Positions 38,019 through 47,152 of a DNA stretch of 64,000 nucleotides are shown piece after piece (the stretch's first letter is position 1; each line of letters begins with the position of its first letter). The DNA comes from JAPLJM01 sp963708515 (GTDB lineage Bacteria; Desulfobacterota; Syntrophia; Syntrophales; Fen-1087), in the NCBI GenBank assembly GCA_963708515.1, contig CAVPSX010000012.1:372001-436000 (forward strand). Direction: 5' to 3'. The notes beneath the pieces are model-generated. The model was not told the DNA's origin. It searched no databases and was given only the letters and a program-made list of their open reading frames with translations. The translations under genes and the position numbers were made by a program.

Positions 38019-40202
38019 TCAGCCCGTCAGCAGGTTGATTCTGGTCTTTGCCTCCTCGTTCAGGAAGGGCCATAAGCCGACTTTTTTCAGCGTATCGGGG
38101 GTCGGAATTCCGGAGGCAGTCCAGCCCCGCTCGAGATAGTAAGCCTGGATCAACCGGCGCAACTGGTCTTTCCTGTGCCGCATCAGACATTCTCGCCTTT
38201 CCGTCGTATTCATCTTGTCAATCTCGGTCGGAGCTTTTCCCAGAACCTGACCGAGATCCTGATCATGATAGGCCTTTTCAGCCTCATAAAGATCATCGTC
38301 AATCGGTCCGATGGCGCGATCGGGAATCCAGTCATACTGCCCCACACTCTTATCGTAGAACAGGATATTCATGACCCGCTGCAGGTTGATGTCCCGGTCC
38401 GTCTGGGCGAAGATCTGCTCCCACGTCATGTTCGTTCCGAAAACGCCATTGTAAAAATCCGCATAGATTTCCTGAGAGGCGGGGTTGATATACTTATCCG
38501 AGTTCTTCGTATTCTCCGATTCGGGATTAAAAACGTCCACCCAGGGCAGCTTGCACAGACCGAGATTGTCATTTCCCAGGCGGACGCGCGGATAGGTGAT
38601 CAGGGCCTTTGCTTTGTCCGCAAGTGTGGGGAAAGCGCCCAGCAGGTCCACCTTGATCAGCCAGGCGGCGGCGTGATGCGCCCCGATATCGCTGGCGGCG
38701 GCATAGGAAGCCTGCATGGACAAGGAGCGATGCGTCCGGTAGAGCGAAAAGGGCAACCCCTTTGTTTGCATGGCGAATTGCAGGAGTTGAGCCCGGGGAT
38801 CGGCCTGGCCGGTTCCTGTGATGTATTTTTCAGCAACCCAGTCGACCAGAGGCAGCATGCCTTTGCCCGCCGCTGTCGCCAGTTCCGTCTCCCCATAAGC
38901 AATCTGCTGAATAAAGCGCAAAGCCGTCTGCTCGGCCCCCCACGTCAGTTCCAGTCCGTCCGTATCTTCCTGCTTCAGATATCCCCGTTGGAAACATTCC
39001 ATCAGAAAAGCCATGACCACGGCAGTGGTGATGGTATCGATGCCATAGTTGTCGCAATGCCAGTTGGCCTCCATAATAAATTCGGCATTCCAGATGCCCA
39101 GATTGGAGCCGAAACCCGCAGCGGTCTCATATTCCGGCCCATCCACCCACACCGTGCGGCCTTTGAATTCACCGGACGTCAGGGTCACCCAACCGCCCTT
39201 GGTGCAGCGCAGATTACAGCCCGGGAAGCATCCGTCCATCCCGCGATGTTCGAAGAGATGTTCCGCGTAGAATTTTCCGGTGATCCTGTCAGCGCGCGGA
39301 TCCGAACCTAACTGATAATTGTTCACGGGCAGGGACTTGTATTCCTGCTTATTCATGAAGGCGATCAGTCCGGCGCTGCCTTTGCGGTACATCTTAAGTG
39401 ATTGCGGGTCCACATCCCGGATGACCTTGCCGAGCCTTGCCCCTGCTTTTTTCGCCTTGTCCCAGTCGTCGGCGCCGAAGGGATTGTCGCCCCGCGGATA
39501 GCCCGCCAGCACGACAATCGCCCGGATTCTCTTATCCATCATGACGGTTCCAAGTCCCGTCCTGCCGGCCTGCTTTGTCCGATAGAGCCCTTTCGTTCCG
39601 TCCACCGGTTTGGTGGGATCGAAGTAATGGCTGTTGATACAGCCGTAGGTTGTATGCGCGGCGCCGATACCCGTTGTCAGAAACACGATGTCTTTCCGGT
39701 CGTAGCCCGCCTCGCTGAACTGGTCGATCAGGCGCTTCTCCAGATCAAAAACCTGGTCTGCTGCGGCTGACTCTGTCACGGTGATTTCCTGCCGGAAGCT
39801 GTCGATGACGATCATGCAGCCCCTTTCAGACTTTCCCGTGATTTCGAGGGCGTCAAATCCGGCATACTTGAGATAAGCGCCGAAATGGCCGCCGAAATTC
39901 GAGACGCCCGGAATGCCGGTCAGGGGAGACAGCGAAACGGCCATGCATTTGCTCGTTCCCGGAAATTGCGGGATGCCCGCCAGCGGGCCGGGCGAAAAGA
40001 TCAGCGGATTTTCCGGATCATAAGGAGCCGTTTGGGCGCTAATTCTTTGGTGGAGGAGATAGAGCCCCAGGGCCCTCCCACCGATAAAATAGTCCCGGAT
40101 CTGCGGATCGAGCCCGGGCGTTTCAATATCGCCTGTATTCAGGTCTATGGTGATGATTTGATTGGCATAGCCATGCTTGAGTGCAGATTTTGTGAACGTC
40201 AT
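38019..40202 (-). CDS. aor: tungsten-dependent aldehyde:ferredoxin oxidoreductase
   Basis: 727 residues from ATG 40202, chosen because AAGGGGAA lies directly ahead; a further ATG at 40223 would add seven residues. Interconverts aldehydes and carboxylates using ferredoxin, with W-bis-pterin and a 4Fe-4S cluster. The cluster ligands are GCFPGCNLRC (three Cys near residue 320) and a late Cys in GLCKLPWVD (~555). The N-terminal beta domain begins IITIDLNTGDIETPGLDPQI, with GGRALGLYLL and SPLTGIPGVSNFGGHFGAYL as pterin-contact segments. In syntrophs these enzymes detoxify aldehydes or reduce acids. It is a stand-alone gene; the substrate is unknown. Confidence 0.93.
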   Translation of the reverse strand: MTFTKSALKHGYANQIITIDLNTGDIETPGLDPQIRDYFIGGRALGLYLLHQRISAQTAPYDPENPLIFSPGPLAGIPQFPGTSKCMAVSLSPLTGIPGVSNFGGHFGAYLKYAGFDALEITGKSERGCMIVIDSFRQEITVTESAAADQVFDLEKRLIDQFSEAGYDRKDIVFLTTGIGAAHTTYGCINSHYFDPTKPVDGTKGLYRTKQAGRTGLGTVMMDKRIRAIVVLAGYPRGDNPFGADDWDKAKKAGARLGKVIRDVDPQSLKMYRKGSAGLIAFMNKQEYKSLPVNNYQLGSDPRADRITGKFYAEHLFEHRGMDGCFPGCNLRCTKGGWVTLTSGEFKGRTVWVDGPEYETAAGFGSNLGIWNAEFIMEANWHCDNYGIDTITTAVVMAFLMECFQRGYLKQEDTDGLELTWGAEQTALRFIQQIAYGETELATAAGKGMLPLVDWVAEKYITGTGQADPRAQLLQFAMQTKGLPFSLYRTHRSLSMQASYAAASDIGAHHAAAWLIKVDLLGAFPTLADKAKALITYPRVRLGNDNLGLCKLPWVDVFNPESENTKNSDKYINPASQEIYADFYNGVFGTNMTWEQIFAQTDRDINLQRVMNILFYDKSVGQYDWIPDRAIGPIDDDLYEAEKAYHDQDLGQVLGKAPTEIDKMNTTERRECLMRHRKDQLRRLIQAYYLERGWTASGIPTPDTLKKVGLWPFLNEEAKTRINLLTG

Positions 40203-40344
40203 TTCCCCTTCCCTTCCCGTCACCGCTCCGACGATTGTGACCGTCGATCGCTTTTTCGCAATACTTGGTCCATTTCAAAGGCGCGGCAACATAGGACAAA
40301 GGGGATTTCTTGTCAATGGATATATCTTGCAATTAATACATCCC

Positions 40345-40524
40345 TCAAACGATCTCCTCAACCGGTTCCGGCTCGGCGATATCTGAGCCTGCGTTCGGAA
40401 TGCCGGTTTTTAGATCGGCCTTCTGCTGCTTAGCCAGGATGCGCTTTGCAGTTTTTTCCATCTGTTTCTGCTGCCTTGCCTTTTCTTTAGCCTGTTTGCC
40501 GAAGTTGTACATGGACTTTCCCAT
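40345..40524 (-). CDS. small basic protein of unknown function
   Basis: 59 residues from ATG 40524, with AAGGAG six bases before it (the ATG at 40530 would be too close). The sequence MGKSMYNFGKQAKEKARQQK then KTAKRILAKQQKA is a long basic amphipathic helix, with an acidic tail (AEPEPVEEIV). I recall similar short proteins in deltaproteobacteria but no function. It lies between the radical-SAM gene and AOR on the same strand with about 165 bases upstream, so it may have its own promoter. Confidence 0.7.
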   Translation of the reverse strand: MGKSMYNFGKQAKEKARQQKQMEKTAKRILAKQQKADLKTGIPNAGSDIAEPEPVEEIV

Positions 40525-40689
40525 TTTCATCTCCTTTTTCTATCTTTCTTTCGCACGTTACAGAGTGTGCAACATGCACCCGTTCACTTCCGGCCAGCTT
40601 TTTCCCCATAATGTCTATCCGGAGGAAAGAGCTGTTCTGTGGATTTCCGGCGTTGCATACGGCTGACTGACTTGCATAGCAGCCGGCGG

Positions 40690-42294
40690 TCAATTCATCC
40701 TGTTATTGTGCGTCCAGCGCCAGTTCAGGGTCTTGCCGTTCTGATGCGGCTTGATGTAACCTTTGTCGATGAACAAGCGGATGGTCCGGCGGATCAGGGC
40801 CGCATCCGTATCGGTGGTTGTTTCCAGACGCTGGCAGAGTTGTTCCGCCGCCGCCTCGAGGATCTTCCCCCGGTCTTCAAATGCATGGTCGGAGAGGGGA
40901 ATGCATCCGAGCGACTCGATAAGATCTTCCGATAGTAGACGATAGACAAAGCGCATCTTGAAATGCCCTGCCACCTGTAGATCTTCGGTGTGCGTGTTCG
41001 TCTTCTCGTGGTAGCCGCGAACCTGCTTTTCCCAGCATTCGTTGATCTCCCGTTCGAATTCGCCCACAAAGGCATTGATCTGCTCCGGAGAAAGCGCCGA
41101 GGTTCTGACAATGGCGCTGTTGGCGTCATAGCGGGACCAGTCATGCGTCAGAATTTCGAGGTCATAGCGGTCCACTTCTTCGCGGACGGTCGTGCCGGGG
41201 AAAGGCGCCAGAAAATGATAGCCGTAAAGGGAGCCCAGGCTGCCGGCAAACCGTTTGGTTTCTTCGAGGGTTTCCATGGATTCACCGGGCAGACCGACGA
41301 CGAAAGAGGTATGGGCGAGCATGCCCACGTCGTTGCAGAGCCGGACGGCCTGGCGGACCTGATCCAGCGTGATGTTCTTCCGGATGCGCTTGAGCATTTC
41401 CGGATTGCCCGATTCGACGCCGAAGCTGACGCTGTCGCAACCCGTATCTTTCATGATCTGAAGGGTTTCCCTATCCACCGTATTGACCCGCGCAAAGGCG
41501 CTCCAGGTAAACGACAAGCCCCTTTTCCGGATCTCGCCGCAGACCTCCATGACCTTGGCCTTGTCGGAGGCAAACAGGTCGTCGGCGACGTTGATCCGGT
41601 TGATGCCGTAAGACAGGATCTGCTCGATCTCATCGACAATCCTTGCGGCGCTGCGTTTACGGACCTTCTTGCCCACCATGCGCCTGCCCTGGCAGAAAAT
41701 GCAGGAATAGGGGCAGCCCCTGCTCGTAATGATGCTGACGGGATAACCGAGCGCCTGATAGCGCGACAAGGGCAGAAGATGACGGGCCGGCAGGGGCAGC
41801 GTGTCGAGGTCGTCGATGAATTCCCGCTGCGGGGTCGCGACCAATCGGTCGTTCTGACGAAAGGTTATTCCTTGAATCCCGGCCCATGCGTCCCGGTCTT
41901 TCAAACGCGGCGCGAGCTCGGCAATGGTCTGTTCGCCCTCCCCCCGGACGATGAGGTCGATTTCGGGGTAGGCCGTCAGGGTGTTTTCGGCGTCAAAAGA
42001 GACATGCGGACCGCCCATCATGGTAACGATGTCCGGATTGTGGCGCTTGGCCGTCCGGACAATGTCCGCCGCGCTGTAAAAGTTCAACGTCACCGACGTG
42101 GCGCCGACGGCGTCGGGCTGGAACGCGTCCAGCTCCGCCTTCAATTTTTCCGGCGTGTATCGGCTGACAATGTAATCCAGGATTTTCACTTCGGCGCCGG
42201 CTGCCGCGAAGGCCGCCGCCACGTAGGTAACGCCCAGCGGCGGGGCCGGTGCTTCTTCCAGCGGGTAAGGGGGTGCAATTACAGCCACTCGCAT
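40690..42294 (-). CDS. B12-binding radical SAM protein
   Basis: 534 residues. An N-terminal cobalamin-binding Rossmann domain (about 1-140: VAVIAPPYPLEEAPAPPLGV; MGGPHVSFDAENTL) is followed by a radical-SAM core with the cluster motif CPYSCIFC (~198), then a C-terminal helical domain. The class (BchE/HpnR/P-methylase-like) often methylates unactivated carbons or performs ring closure on lipids and pterins. No catalytic specificity can be read. It is the last gene of the GT4-methyltransferase-barrel-acyltransferase operon, 7 bases after the acyltransferase, and likely modifies the same product. Confidence 0.9.
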   Translation of the reverse strand: MRVAVIAPPYPLEEAPAPPLGVTYVAAAFAAAGAEVKILDYIVSRYTPEKLKAELDAFQPDAVGATSVTLNFYSAADIVRTAKRHNPDIVTMMGGPHVSFDAENTLTAYPEIDLIVRGEGEQTIAELAPRLKDRDAWAGIQGITFRQNDRLVATPQREFIDDLDTLPLPARHLLPLSRYQALGYPVSIITSRGCPYSCIFCQGRRMVGKKVRKRSAARIVDEIEQILSYGINRINVADDLFASDKAKVMEVCGEIRKRGLSFTWSAFARVNTVDRETLQIMKDTGCDSVSFGVESGNPEMLKRIRKNITLDQVRQAVRLCNDVGMLAHTSFVVGLPGESMETLEETKRFAGSLGSLYGYHFLAPFPGTTVREEVDRYDLEILTHDWSRYDANSAIVRTSALSPEQINAFVGEFEREINECWEKQVRGYHEKTNTHTEDLQVAGHFKMRFVYRLLSEDLIESLGCIPLSDHAFEDRGKILEAAAEQLCQRLETTTDTDAALIRRTIRLFIDKGYIKPHQNGKTLNWRWTHNNRMN

Positions 42295-42301
42295 GTTTTT
42301 T

Positions 42302-43024
42302 TCAATCTCCTCTAACCGGGCGGATCATGGACCGCAGCCAGCCCAGCCAGGTATTATTTTTCATTGCGTCCCGGTCGATCTCGGCAAACTGCGCGGCCAG
42401 CGCCTGCGGATCGGCCATCCAGTCGCCGCGCGTTTTTATGGGCCGCCCCGGATCGAGCTCTTTGACCACCGTCGCGGGATTTCCGACGGCGACGCAATTG
42501 GGTGGAATATCCCGGATCACGACGGCCCCGGCGCCGATAATGCTGTTTTCGCCGATGGTCACGCCCTTGGCGACGATGGCGCTGTCGCCGATCCAGGCAT
42601 TCCGGCCGATGCGGACCGGCGCCGAGAGTCCCACGGAAAGGCTGCGGTCATAGACGCCGTGCCAGTCCGAATCCGTGACAAAGGCGCCCTGGGCCAGCAT
42701 GACGTTGTCGCCGATGACGATCTCACTGCCGGCGCTGAGCCGGACCCCGGGGCAGACGAGACAATAATTTCCGATTTCGATGCGCCCCCCGCTTTCCAGC
42801 GTGGACCAGACGGTGAGCCGGACCCGCCTGTCCGGTGTCGCAATGATATGCGTGTACGAGCCGACCGCAATGGGCTCCCCGAAGATCTCCACGAACCAGG
42901 GTTTCATGAAGTGGCATCCCTCCCCGATGGATTCCAGTTGCGGGCGCAAGAAATGGTTCGCGTACCATCTTTGAAATCCCAGGTCGAGGCGCTTGAGGAT
43001 ATAGGGGCGGTGATCTTTTCTCAT
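42302..43024 (-). CDS. left-handed beta-helix (hexapeptide) acyltransferase
   Basis: 240 residues with a run of hexapeptide turns (~85-205, IGNYCLVCPGVRLSAGSEIV ... IGENSIIGAGAVVIRDIPPN) ending in the VAVGNPATVVKEL signature. These trimeric enzymes transfer acetyl or other acyl groups from acyl-CoA to sugars or amino groups. The insertion GVYDRSLSVGLSAP is as in maltose-O-acetyltransferase-type members. It is tightly packed between the barrel-protein gene (6 bases) and the B12 radical-SAM gene (7 bases), so it probably decorates the same glycan or lipid. Confidence 0.87.
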   Translation of the reverse strand: MRKDHRPYILKRLDLGFQRWYANHFLRPQLESIGEGCHFMKPWFVEIFGEPIAVGSYTHIIATPDRRVRLTVWSTLESGGRIEIGNYCLVCPGVRLSAGSEIVIGDNVMLAQGAFVTDSDWHGVYDRSLSVGLSAPVRIGRNAWIGDSAIVAKGVTIGENSIIGAGAVVIRDIPPNCVAVGNPATVVKELDPGRPIKTRGDWMADPQALAAQFAEIDRDAMKNNTWLGWLRSMIRPVRGD

Positions 43025-43030
43025 GGAAGG

Positions 43031-44149
43031 CTACTTTACCGGAATCACCGGGGGCAAGCCAAGCGAGTCATTGACGACACGGCCTGAAAAGACAGGCCTG
43101 GCGGCGGCAATGAACTGAAATTTGTAGGCGTTCCAGGAATCATGATGGAACAGGCCGCTCGCCGGCGTCAGATCGTTCAGGGCGTCGTAGGCCAGCATGA
43201 TCGCTGCTGTTGTCCAGGCGGTCTTTTCCTCCGGCCAGATCACCGTGTCAGGAAAGGTAACGCCCATCCAGTATGAACCATCGTCATATTTTTTATCGGC
43301 CAGCCAACCAAACACGATGCGGGCCTTTTCGAGTTCCCCGATCGCGGCCAGCGTCAGGACGAGCTCGGCTGTTTCCGCCATCGTCGCCCAGGGGCGGTCG
43401 GAGACGCAGCGCACCCCCCAGCCCGGCGCCACGAATTTTTCCCAGTATCGGTCAATCCGCCGGCGTGCATCCGGCCCGGTGACGGCGCCGCAGAGAATCG
43501 GGTAGTACCAGTCCATGGAAAAACGCGATTTGATCATGTTGAACAGATTCGGGCGATACCGGATGGCCTGTCCGAGTTTTTCCAACGCCTCCTCCCAGTC
43601 GTGTCGATTGCGTCCGAGACGTGCGGCGATGGCAAGGGCGCATTTGATGCTCATGTAAACGGAACTGGAACCGGTCAAAAGGGCCATAGGGTCTACAACC
43701 CCCTCGCCGCTCCTGGCCCAGTGAATCTCCCCCGTCGGCGCCTGCATGCGAACCGCATAATCCACACCGGAGCGGACGGTGGGCCACATGCGCTTCAGAA
43801 ACGCGAGGTCGTCGCTGACAAGGTAATGATGGAAGACGCCCACGGCGATATAGGAAGACATGTTGGTATCCATCGTTTTATCGATAGGAAGGCCGTTGCG
43901 ATAGGCGGCGTACCAGCTTCCGTTGGCGTGCTGGGTCTTGCGCATCCATTCGTATGCCCGCTCGGCCTCTTCCCGATAACCGGCGACAGACAACCCCATG
44001 GCGGACTCCACATGATCCCAGGGGTCGGTCTTCCCGCCGACGGACCAGGGTATCTCCCCGTTTGCTTTCTGGACGGAAACGATAAAATCCGCCATCTGTT
44101 CCATATCCACGCGGGTTTCAACGACCGCATTCGACACGTCCAGTTTCAT
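43031..44149 (-). CDS. alpha/alpha-barrel (prenyltransferase/glycosidase-like) protein
   Basis: 372 residues from ATG 44149, one base after the methyltransferase stop (AAGGAAG upstream supports it; an upstream TTG is less likely). The sequence shows repeated alpha-hairpin units with WxGxWY-type turns (MRKTQHANGSWYAA, MDTNMSSYIAVGV, LADKKYDDGSYWMG), the look of a six-hairpin toroid shared by prenyltransferase-like and glycoside-hydrolase folds. No catalytic residue set is clear. As a lone member in a glycosyltransferase/methyltransferase cluster it may act on a glycolipid or polyprenyl intermediate. Function unproven. Confidence 0.72.
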   Translation of the reverse strand: MKLDVSNAVVETRVDMEQMADFIVSVQKANGEIPWSVGGKTDPWDHVESAMGLSVAGYREEAERAYEWMRKTQHANGSWYAAYRNGLPIDKTMDTNMSSYIAVGVFHHYLVSDDLAFLKRMWPTVRSGVDYAVRMQAPTGEIHWARSGEGVVDPMALLTGSSSVYMSIKCALAIAARLGRNRHDWEEALEKLGQAIRYRPNLFNMIKSRFSMDWYYPILCGAVTGPDARRRIDRYWEKFVAPGWGVRCVSDRPWATMAETAELVLTLAAIGELEKARIVFGWLADKKYDDGSYWMGVTFPDTVIWPEEKTAWTTAAIMLAYDALNDLTPASGLFHHDSWNAYKFQFIAAARPVFSGRVVNDSLGLPPVIPVK

Positions 44150-44150
44150 T

Positions 44151-44867
44151 TCAATCTGCTTCCTTCTTGAGGTAGAATACGATGCTCTTTGCAATGAAGG
44201 GGTTTAGCATCCGCTCCAGCGTCCGGATCAACGGCGGGCGCCTGATGATATCCCACTCCAGAAATTTCTTGTAAAGATTCACCGGCCGTGAGTGTTCATT
44301 TTTATGGCCGACCAGGCATTTCAACCACCAGTATGGCGCGTGGAGACCGTGCTTATAGCGGATCGTCCGGCAGGTCACGCCGGTGGCCTCCAGCAGCGCC
44401 TGCAGTTCCTTTCTCTTGTATATCCGGATATGACCGCCCGGCTCGTTGTGATAGGCCTCTGAGAGCGCCCAGCAGATCCGTTCGGGCAGATATCTCGGGA
44501 CGCTCACCACCAGTTCGCCGCCCGGTTTCAGGACACGGACCAGTTCCCGGACGGCTTTACGGCTGTCTGGAATATGTTCGAGCACCTCCGAGCAGACGAC
44601 CGCATCGAAGGTGCCGTCTTTAAACGGCAGCCGGGCGACATCCGCCCGTGAAATCAGACAGCGCCCTTCCCCGCCGCCGTTCTGGCTATGTATCAGGTAA
44701 AGGGTCGTCGCTGTTTTGCAGAGGTCTTCCCAGTTCAGGTCGATGCCGACAACATCCACACCCTTGATCCGGAAGGCTTCGCAGACATGACGCCCTGCGC
44801 CGCACCCCGCATCGAGCACGCGATCCCCCGCCTTGAGCCGCAAAGATTGAAAATCAACGGTGAGCAT
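44151..44867 (-). CDS. class I SAM-dependent methyltransferase
   Basis: 238 residues with the Methyltransf_11 pattern: SAM loop VLDAGCGAGRHV (~20), acidic end of beta-2 GIDLNWED, DGTFDAVVCSEVLEHIPD (~85) and LKPGGELVVSVP (~110). It has no membrane helix, though the C-terminus is basic and hydrophobic. Overlap with the glycosyltransferase (14 bases) and a one-base gap to the barrel protein imply one polycistronic message. It probably methylates a sugar or lipid made by the operon. Confidence 0.88.
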   Translation of the reverse strand: MLTVDFQSLRLKAGDRVLDAGCGAGRHVCEAFRIKGVDVVGIDLNWEDLCKTATTLYLIHSQNGGGEGRCLISRADVARLPFKDGTFDAVVCSEVLEHIPDSRKAVRELVRVLKPGGELVVSVPRYLPERICWALSEAYHNEPGGHIRIYKRKELQALLEATGVTCRTIRYKHGLHAPYWWLKCLVGHKNEHSRPVNLYKKFLEWDIIRRPPLIRTLERMLNPFIAKSIVFYLKKEAD

Positions 44868-46125
44868 CGATGGCTTCCCGGTAAACGTCCACCGTTTTCA
44901 GGGCGGCGTGCCGCCAGGTAAAAGCGTTTTCCACACGGCGCAGTCCGGCCTGCCCGAGTTCATGTCTTTTTTCCGGATGATCCAGCAGGTAAAGGATCGC
45001 CGCTTCGAGGGCGCCCGTATCGCCCGGCGGGACGATGACGCCGGCGTCGCCGACCACTTCCGGCAGAGCGCCGCCCGATGTGCTGATCACGGGCGTCCCG
45101 CAGGCCATGGCCTCGCCGGCGGGCATGCCGAATCCTTCGTACAGCGACGGAATCACCGCCAGGGTGGCCTCCGCGTAATAACGGGCAAAGTCCCTGTATG
45201 CAATGCGTCCGGTAAACCGCAGGGCGCCGTTGAAGCCCAGGTCCCGGGCAAGACGTTCGATCACGCCGTTTTTCTTGGGGGCGCCGATGACAGTCAGCCG
45301 GACATCGCGCTGCTTCCGGATGGAGGCGACCGCCTCAAGCAGGTAGCGCAGACCTTTCAGGGGGGTGTCGGCGCTGTTGGTGGCCAGCAATTGATTGTCC
45401 GCCCTTTTAATGTCGGGCAGCGGATAAAAGAAATCCGTGTTGATCCCGTTGGGAACCACGCGGAAACGATCTTCGGAGACGCCGAAATCCTTGCTGATGT
45501 CCCGTTTTGAACATTCAGACACGGTGATGATGCGCGCCAGACGTCGCGTCACGCGCTTCTGCATGCCCAGAAAAGAATACCAGCGTCTCACTTTGAGCCT
45601 CTTGAGCAAAGACGGCGCTGCGTCCAGTTCCGCATCCCGGTCCACCGTCACGGGATGATGAATCGTGGCCATTGCGGGATATCCGATCCGGGAGAGATCT
45701 GCAATGCCGTAAGCCAGACATTGGTTGTCATGAACAATATCATAGGCCGGTCTTGTCGTACGAAAATATTGGTTGACCCTCATCCCGAAGGTCAGCGGTT
45801 CCGGAAAACCGCCCAGGCACATGCTGAGAAATTCCAGTTGATTCACGGGCGAAGCAAGATCCCGCCAGCGGGCGGGCCTGAAGAGGTGATCCGGGTTGTA
45901 CAGATCCAGCCCAGGCAGTTTATGCAGCCCTATATCCGCAGCCAGCTCGGGGTAAGGCGGACCGGAGACGACACTCACCTCATGTCCCAGGTCTCTTAAC
46001 GCCCGGCTCAGATACTTGATATAAACGCCCTGCCCACCCGAGGTGGGATTGCCGCGATAGGTCAGCAGGCATATTTTCAACGCACTTTGAGGCGATTTTT
46101 TCTTACCGTTAGCCTTGACGACCAT
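44854..46125 (-). CDS. GT4-family glycosyltransferase
   Basis: 423 residues from ATG 46125 (a further in-frame start at 46149 is a TTG). A GT-B fold retaining enzyme: N-domain KICLLTYRGNPTSGGQGVYI with the glycine-rich loop, C-domain TLAVIPSLYEGFGMPAGEAM followed by ACGTPVISTSGGALPEVVGD, the nucleotide-sugar site. It is predicted to extend a glycan or glycolipid from a nucleotide sugar at the inner membrane. First gene of the compact cluster on this strand; downstream the methyltransferase overlaps. The 128-bp palindromic element lies just upstream, between it and the PHP gene. Confidence 0.9.
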   Translation of the reverse strand: MVVKANGKKKSPQSALKICLLTYRGNPTSGGQGVYIKYLSRALRDLGHEVSVVSGPPYPELAADIGLHKLPGLDLYNPDHLFRPARWRDLASPVNQLEFLSMCLGGFPEPLTFGMRVNQYFRTTRPAYDIVHDNQCLAYGIADLSRIGYPAMATIHHPVTVDRDAELDAAPSLLKRLKVRRWYSFLGMQKRVTRRLARIITVSECSKRDISKDFGVSEDRFRVVPNGINTDFFYPLPDIKRADNQLLATNSADTPLKGLRYLLEAVASIRKQRDVRLTVIGAPKKNGVIERLARDLGFNGALRFTGRIAYRDFARYYAEATLAVIPSLYEGFGMPAGEAMACGTPVISTSGGALPEVVGDAGVIVPPGDTGALEAAILYLLDHPEKRHELGQAGLRRVENAFTWRHAALKTVDVYREAIDAHR

Positions 46126-46164
46126 TTTGACAAACTCGTAAAAAATCAAAAAATTAGCCTAAAA

Positions 46165-46292
46165 TGACGGCTTCATAAAAAGCTCCGCAGGCAAGGCGCT
46201 CAAATCCTGGGGAAAGGCGTACTCAGGCATACGCCGCAATGACAAAAGATGCGGCGCAATGCAGCATCCGGACTTTTTTTACGCAGGCGTCA
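46165..46292. repeat. 128-bp palindromic element (deltaproteobacterial type)
   Basis: The left end TGACGGCTTCATAAAAAG (46165-) and, reverse-complemented, the right end TGACGCCTGCGTAAAAAAAG (ending 46292) are imperfect inverted repeats, and the whole sequence folds about a centre near 46226 with the inner pair GGCGTA/TACGCC. Terminal motifs of this form (TGACGGCTTCGTAAAAAGTC) are, from memory, common dispersed repeats in deltaproteobacteria. The right end reads into and supplies the last codons and stop of the PHP gene. Confidence 0.75.
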
Positions 46293-46935
46293 ATATCTTC
46301 CGGATCAACGTCTCCGAATTGCCGAACATCGCCTCAATTTCCAGCGCCGCGAGGCCGGCGCCCAGGGCAACCTTCCGGGCCATTTCCAGGGAAATGAAGT
46401 CTTGAGGGCTGTGGGCGTCCGTATTGAGAACGAGTGAGGCGCCGCACTGCCTCGCCAGCATGGCCACATGTCCGTTGCTCAGGCTGTGTCCCTTGCGGGC
46501 CGTAATCTCCAGGCAGATGCCTCTTTCAGCCGCAAGCCGGACTTCCTGTTCCGTGATCAGACCGGGATGCGCCAGGATGTCGACCGACGCTGCGATGGCG
46601 GCGGCATTGGTCCCGCTCGCCACCGGCTCCACAATCGTTTCTCCATGCACAAGCACCAGTTTCGCCCCCAGTTCTCTGGCGGCCACGGCCAGTCCGTTGA
46701 TCAGCGCCGGCGGCACATGCGTGAGCTCGATTCCCGGGATAACTTGAATATCATAAGCTTTCGACAAGCTCTGACAAACCCCGGCCACGCGGGGGATAAT
46801 AAAATCCAGATTTGACGCATCACCGTGATCGGTAATGGCAATGGCCCGATAACCGGCGTGCCTGGCGCGCCGGACCAGTTCCGACGGGATCAGTTCACCG
46901 TCGCTGAAGAGGCAGTGGGTATGCAGATCAATCAC
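46279..46935 (-). CDS. PHP-domain phosphoesterase
   Basis: 218 residues from GTG 46935, fixed by a strong AAGGAGG eight bases upstream. It puts the first metal motif VIDLHTHCLFSDGE right at the N-terminus, as usual. Further ligands are TDHGD (~35), PGIELTHVPP, HPGLI and NTDAHSPQD (~185). PHP enzymes hydrolyse phosphate esters with a trinuclear metal site; a histidinol-phosphatase-like or nucleotide-cleaving role is possible. The last residues (LTPA plus stop) lie in the palindromic repeat. Not clearly part of the glycan operon downstream because of this repeat. Confidence 0.85.
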   Translation of the reverse strand: MIDLHTHCLFSDGELIPSELVRRARHAGYRAIAITDHGDASNLDFIIPRVAGVCQSLSKAYDIQVIPGIELTHVPPALINGLAVAARELGAKLVLVHGETIVEPVASGTNAAAIAASVDILAHPGLITEQEVRLAAERGICLEITARKGHSLSNGHVAMLARQCGASLVLNTDAHSPQDFISLEMARKVALGAGLAALEIEAMFGNSETLIRKILTPA

Positions 46936-47152
46936 GGATAAGCCTCCTTGCAAAAATAATTGATTCAAAAATCAATCGCACCGGCGCAAGTATTAACAGA
47001 TTTCTGACCAACGGTCAATAGGATATGATAGGATCATAAAATGATTGACACTCCATGAATTGTATGCAATTTTCCCTGCGCTGTAATGCCATGAAAATCG
47101 CACAGAGAGCCTTTGACTCTCTATGCATCAATACTTATAGCAGGAGGAAACC

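Noticed and set aside
40990..42315. 441-codon plus-strand frame inside the radical-SAM gene
   Set aside because: Antisense shadow; the radical-SAM motifs on the other strand are clear.
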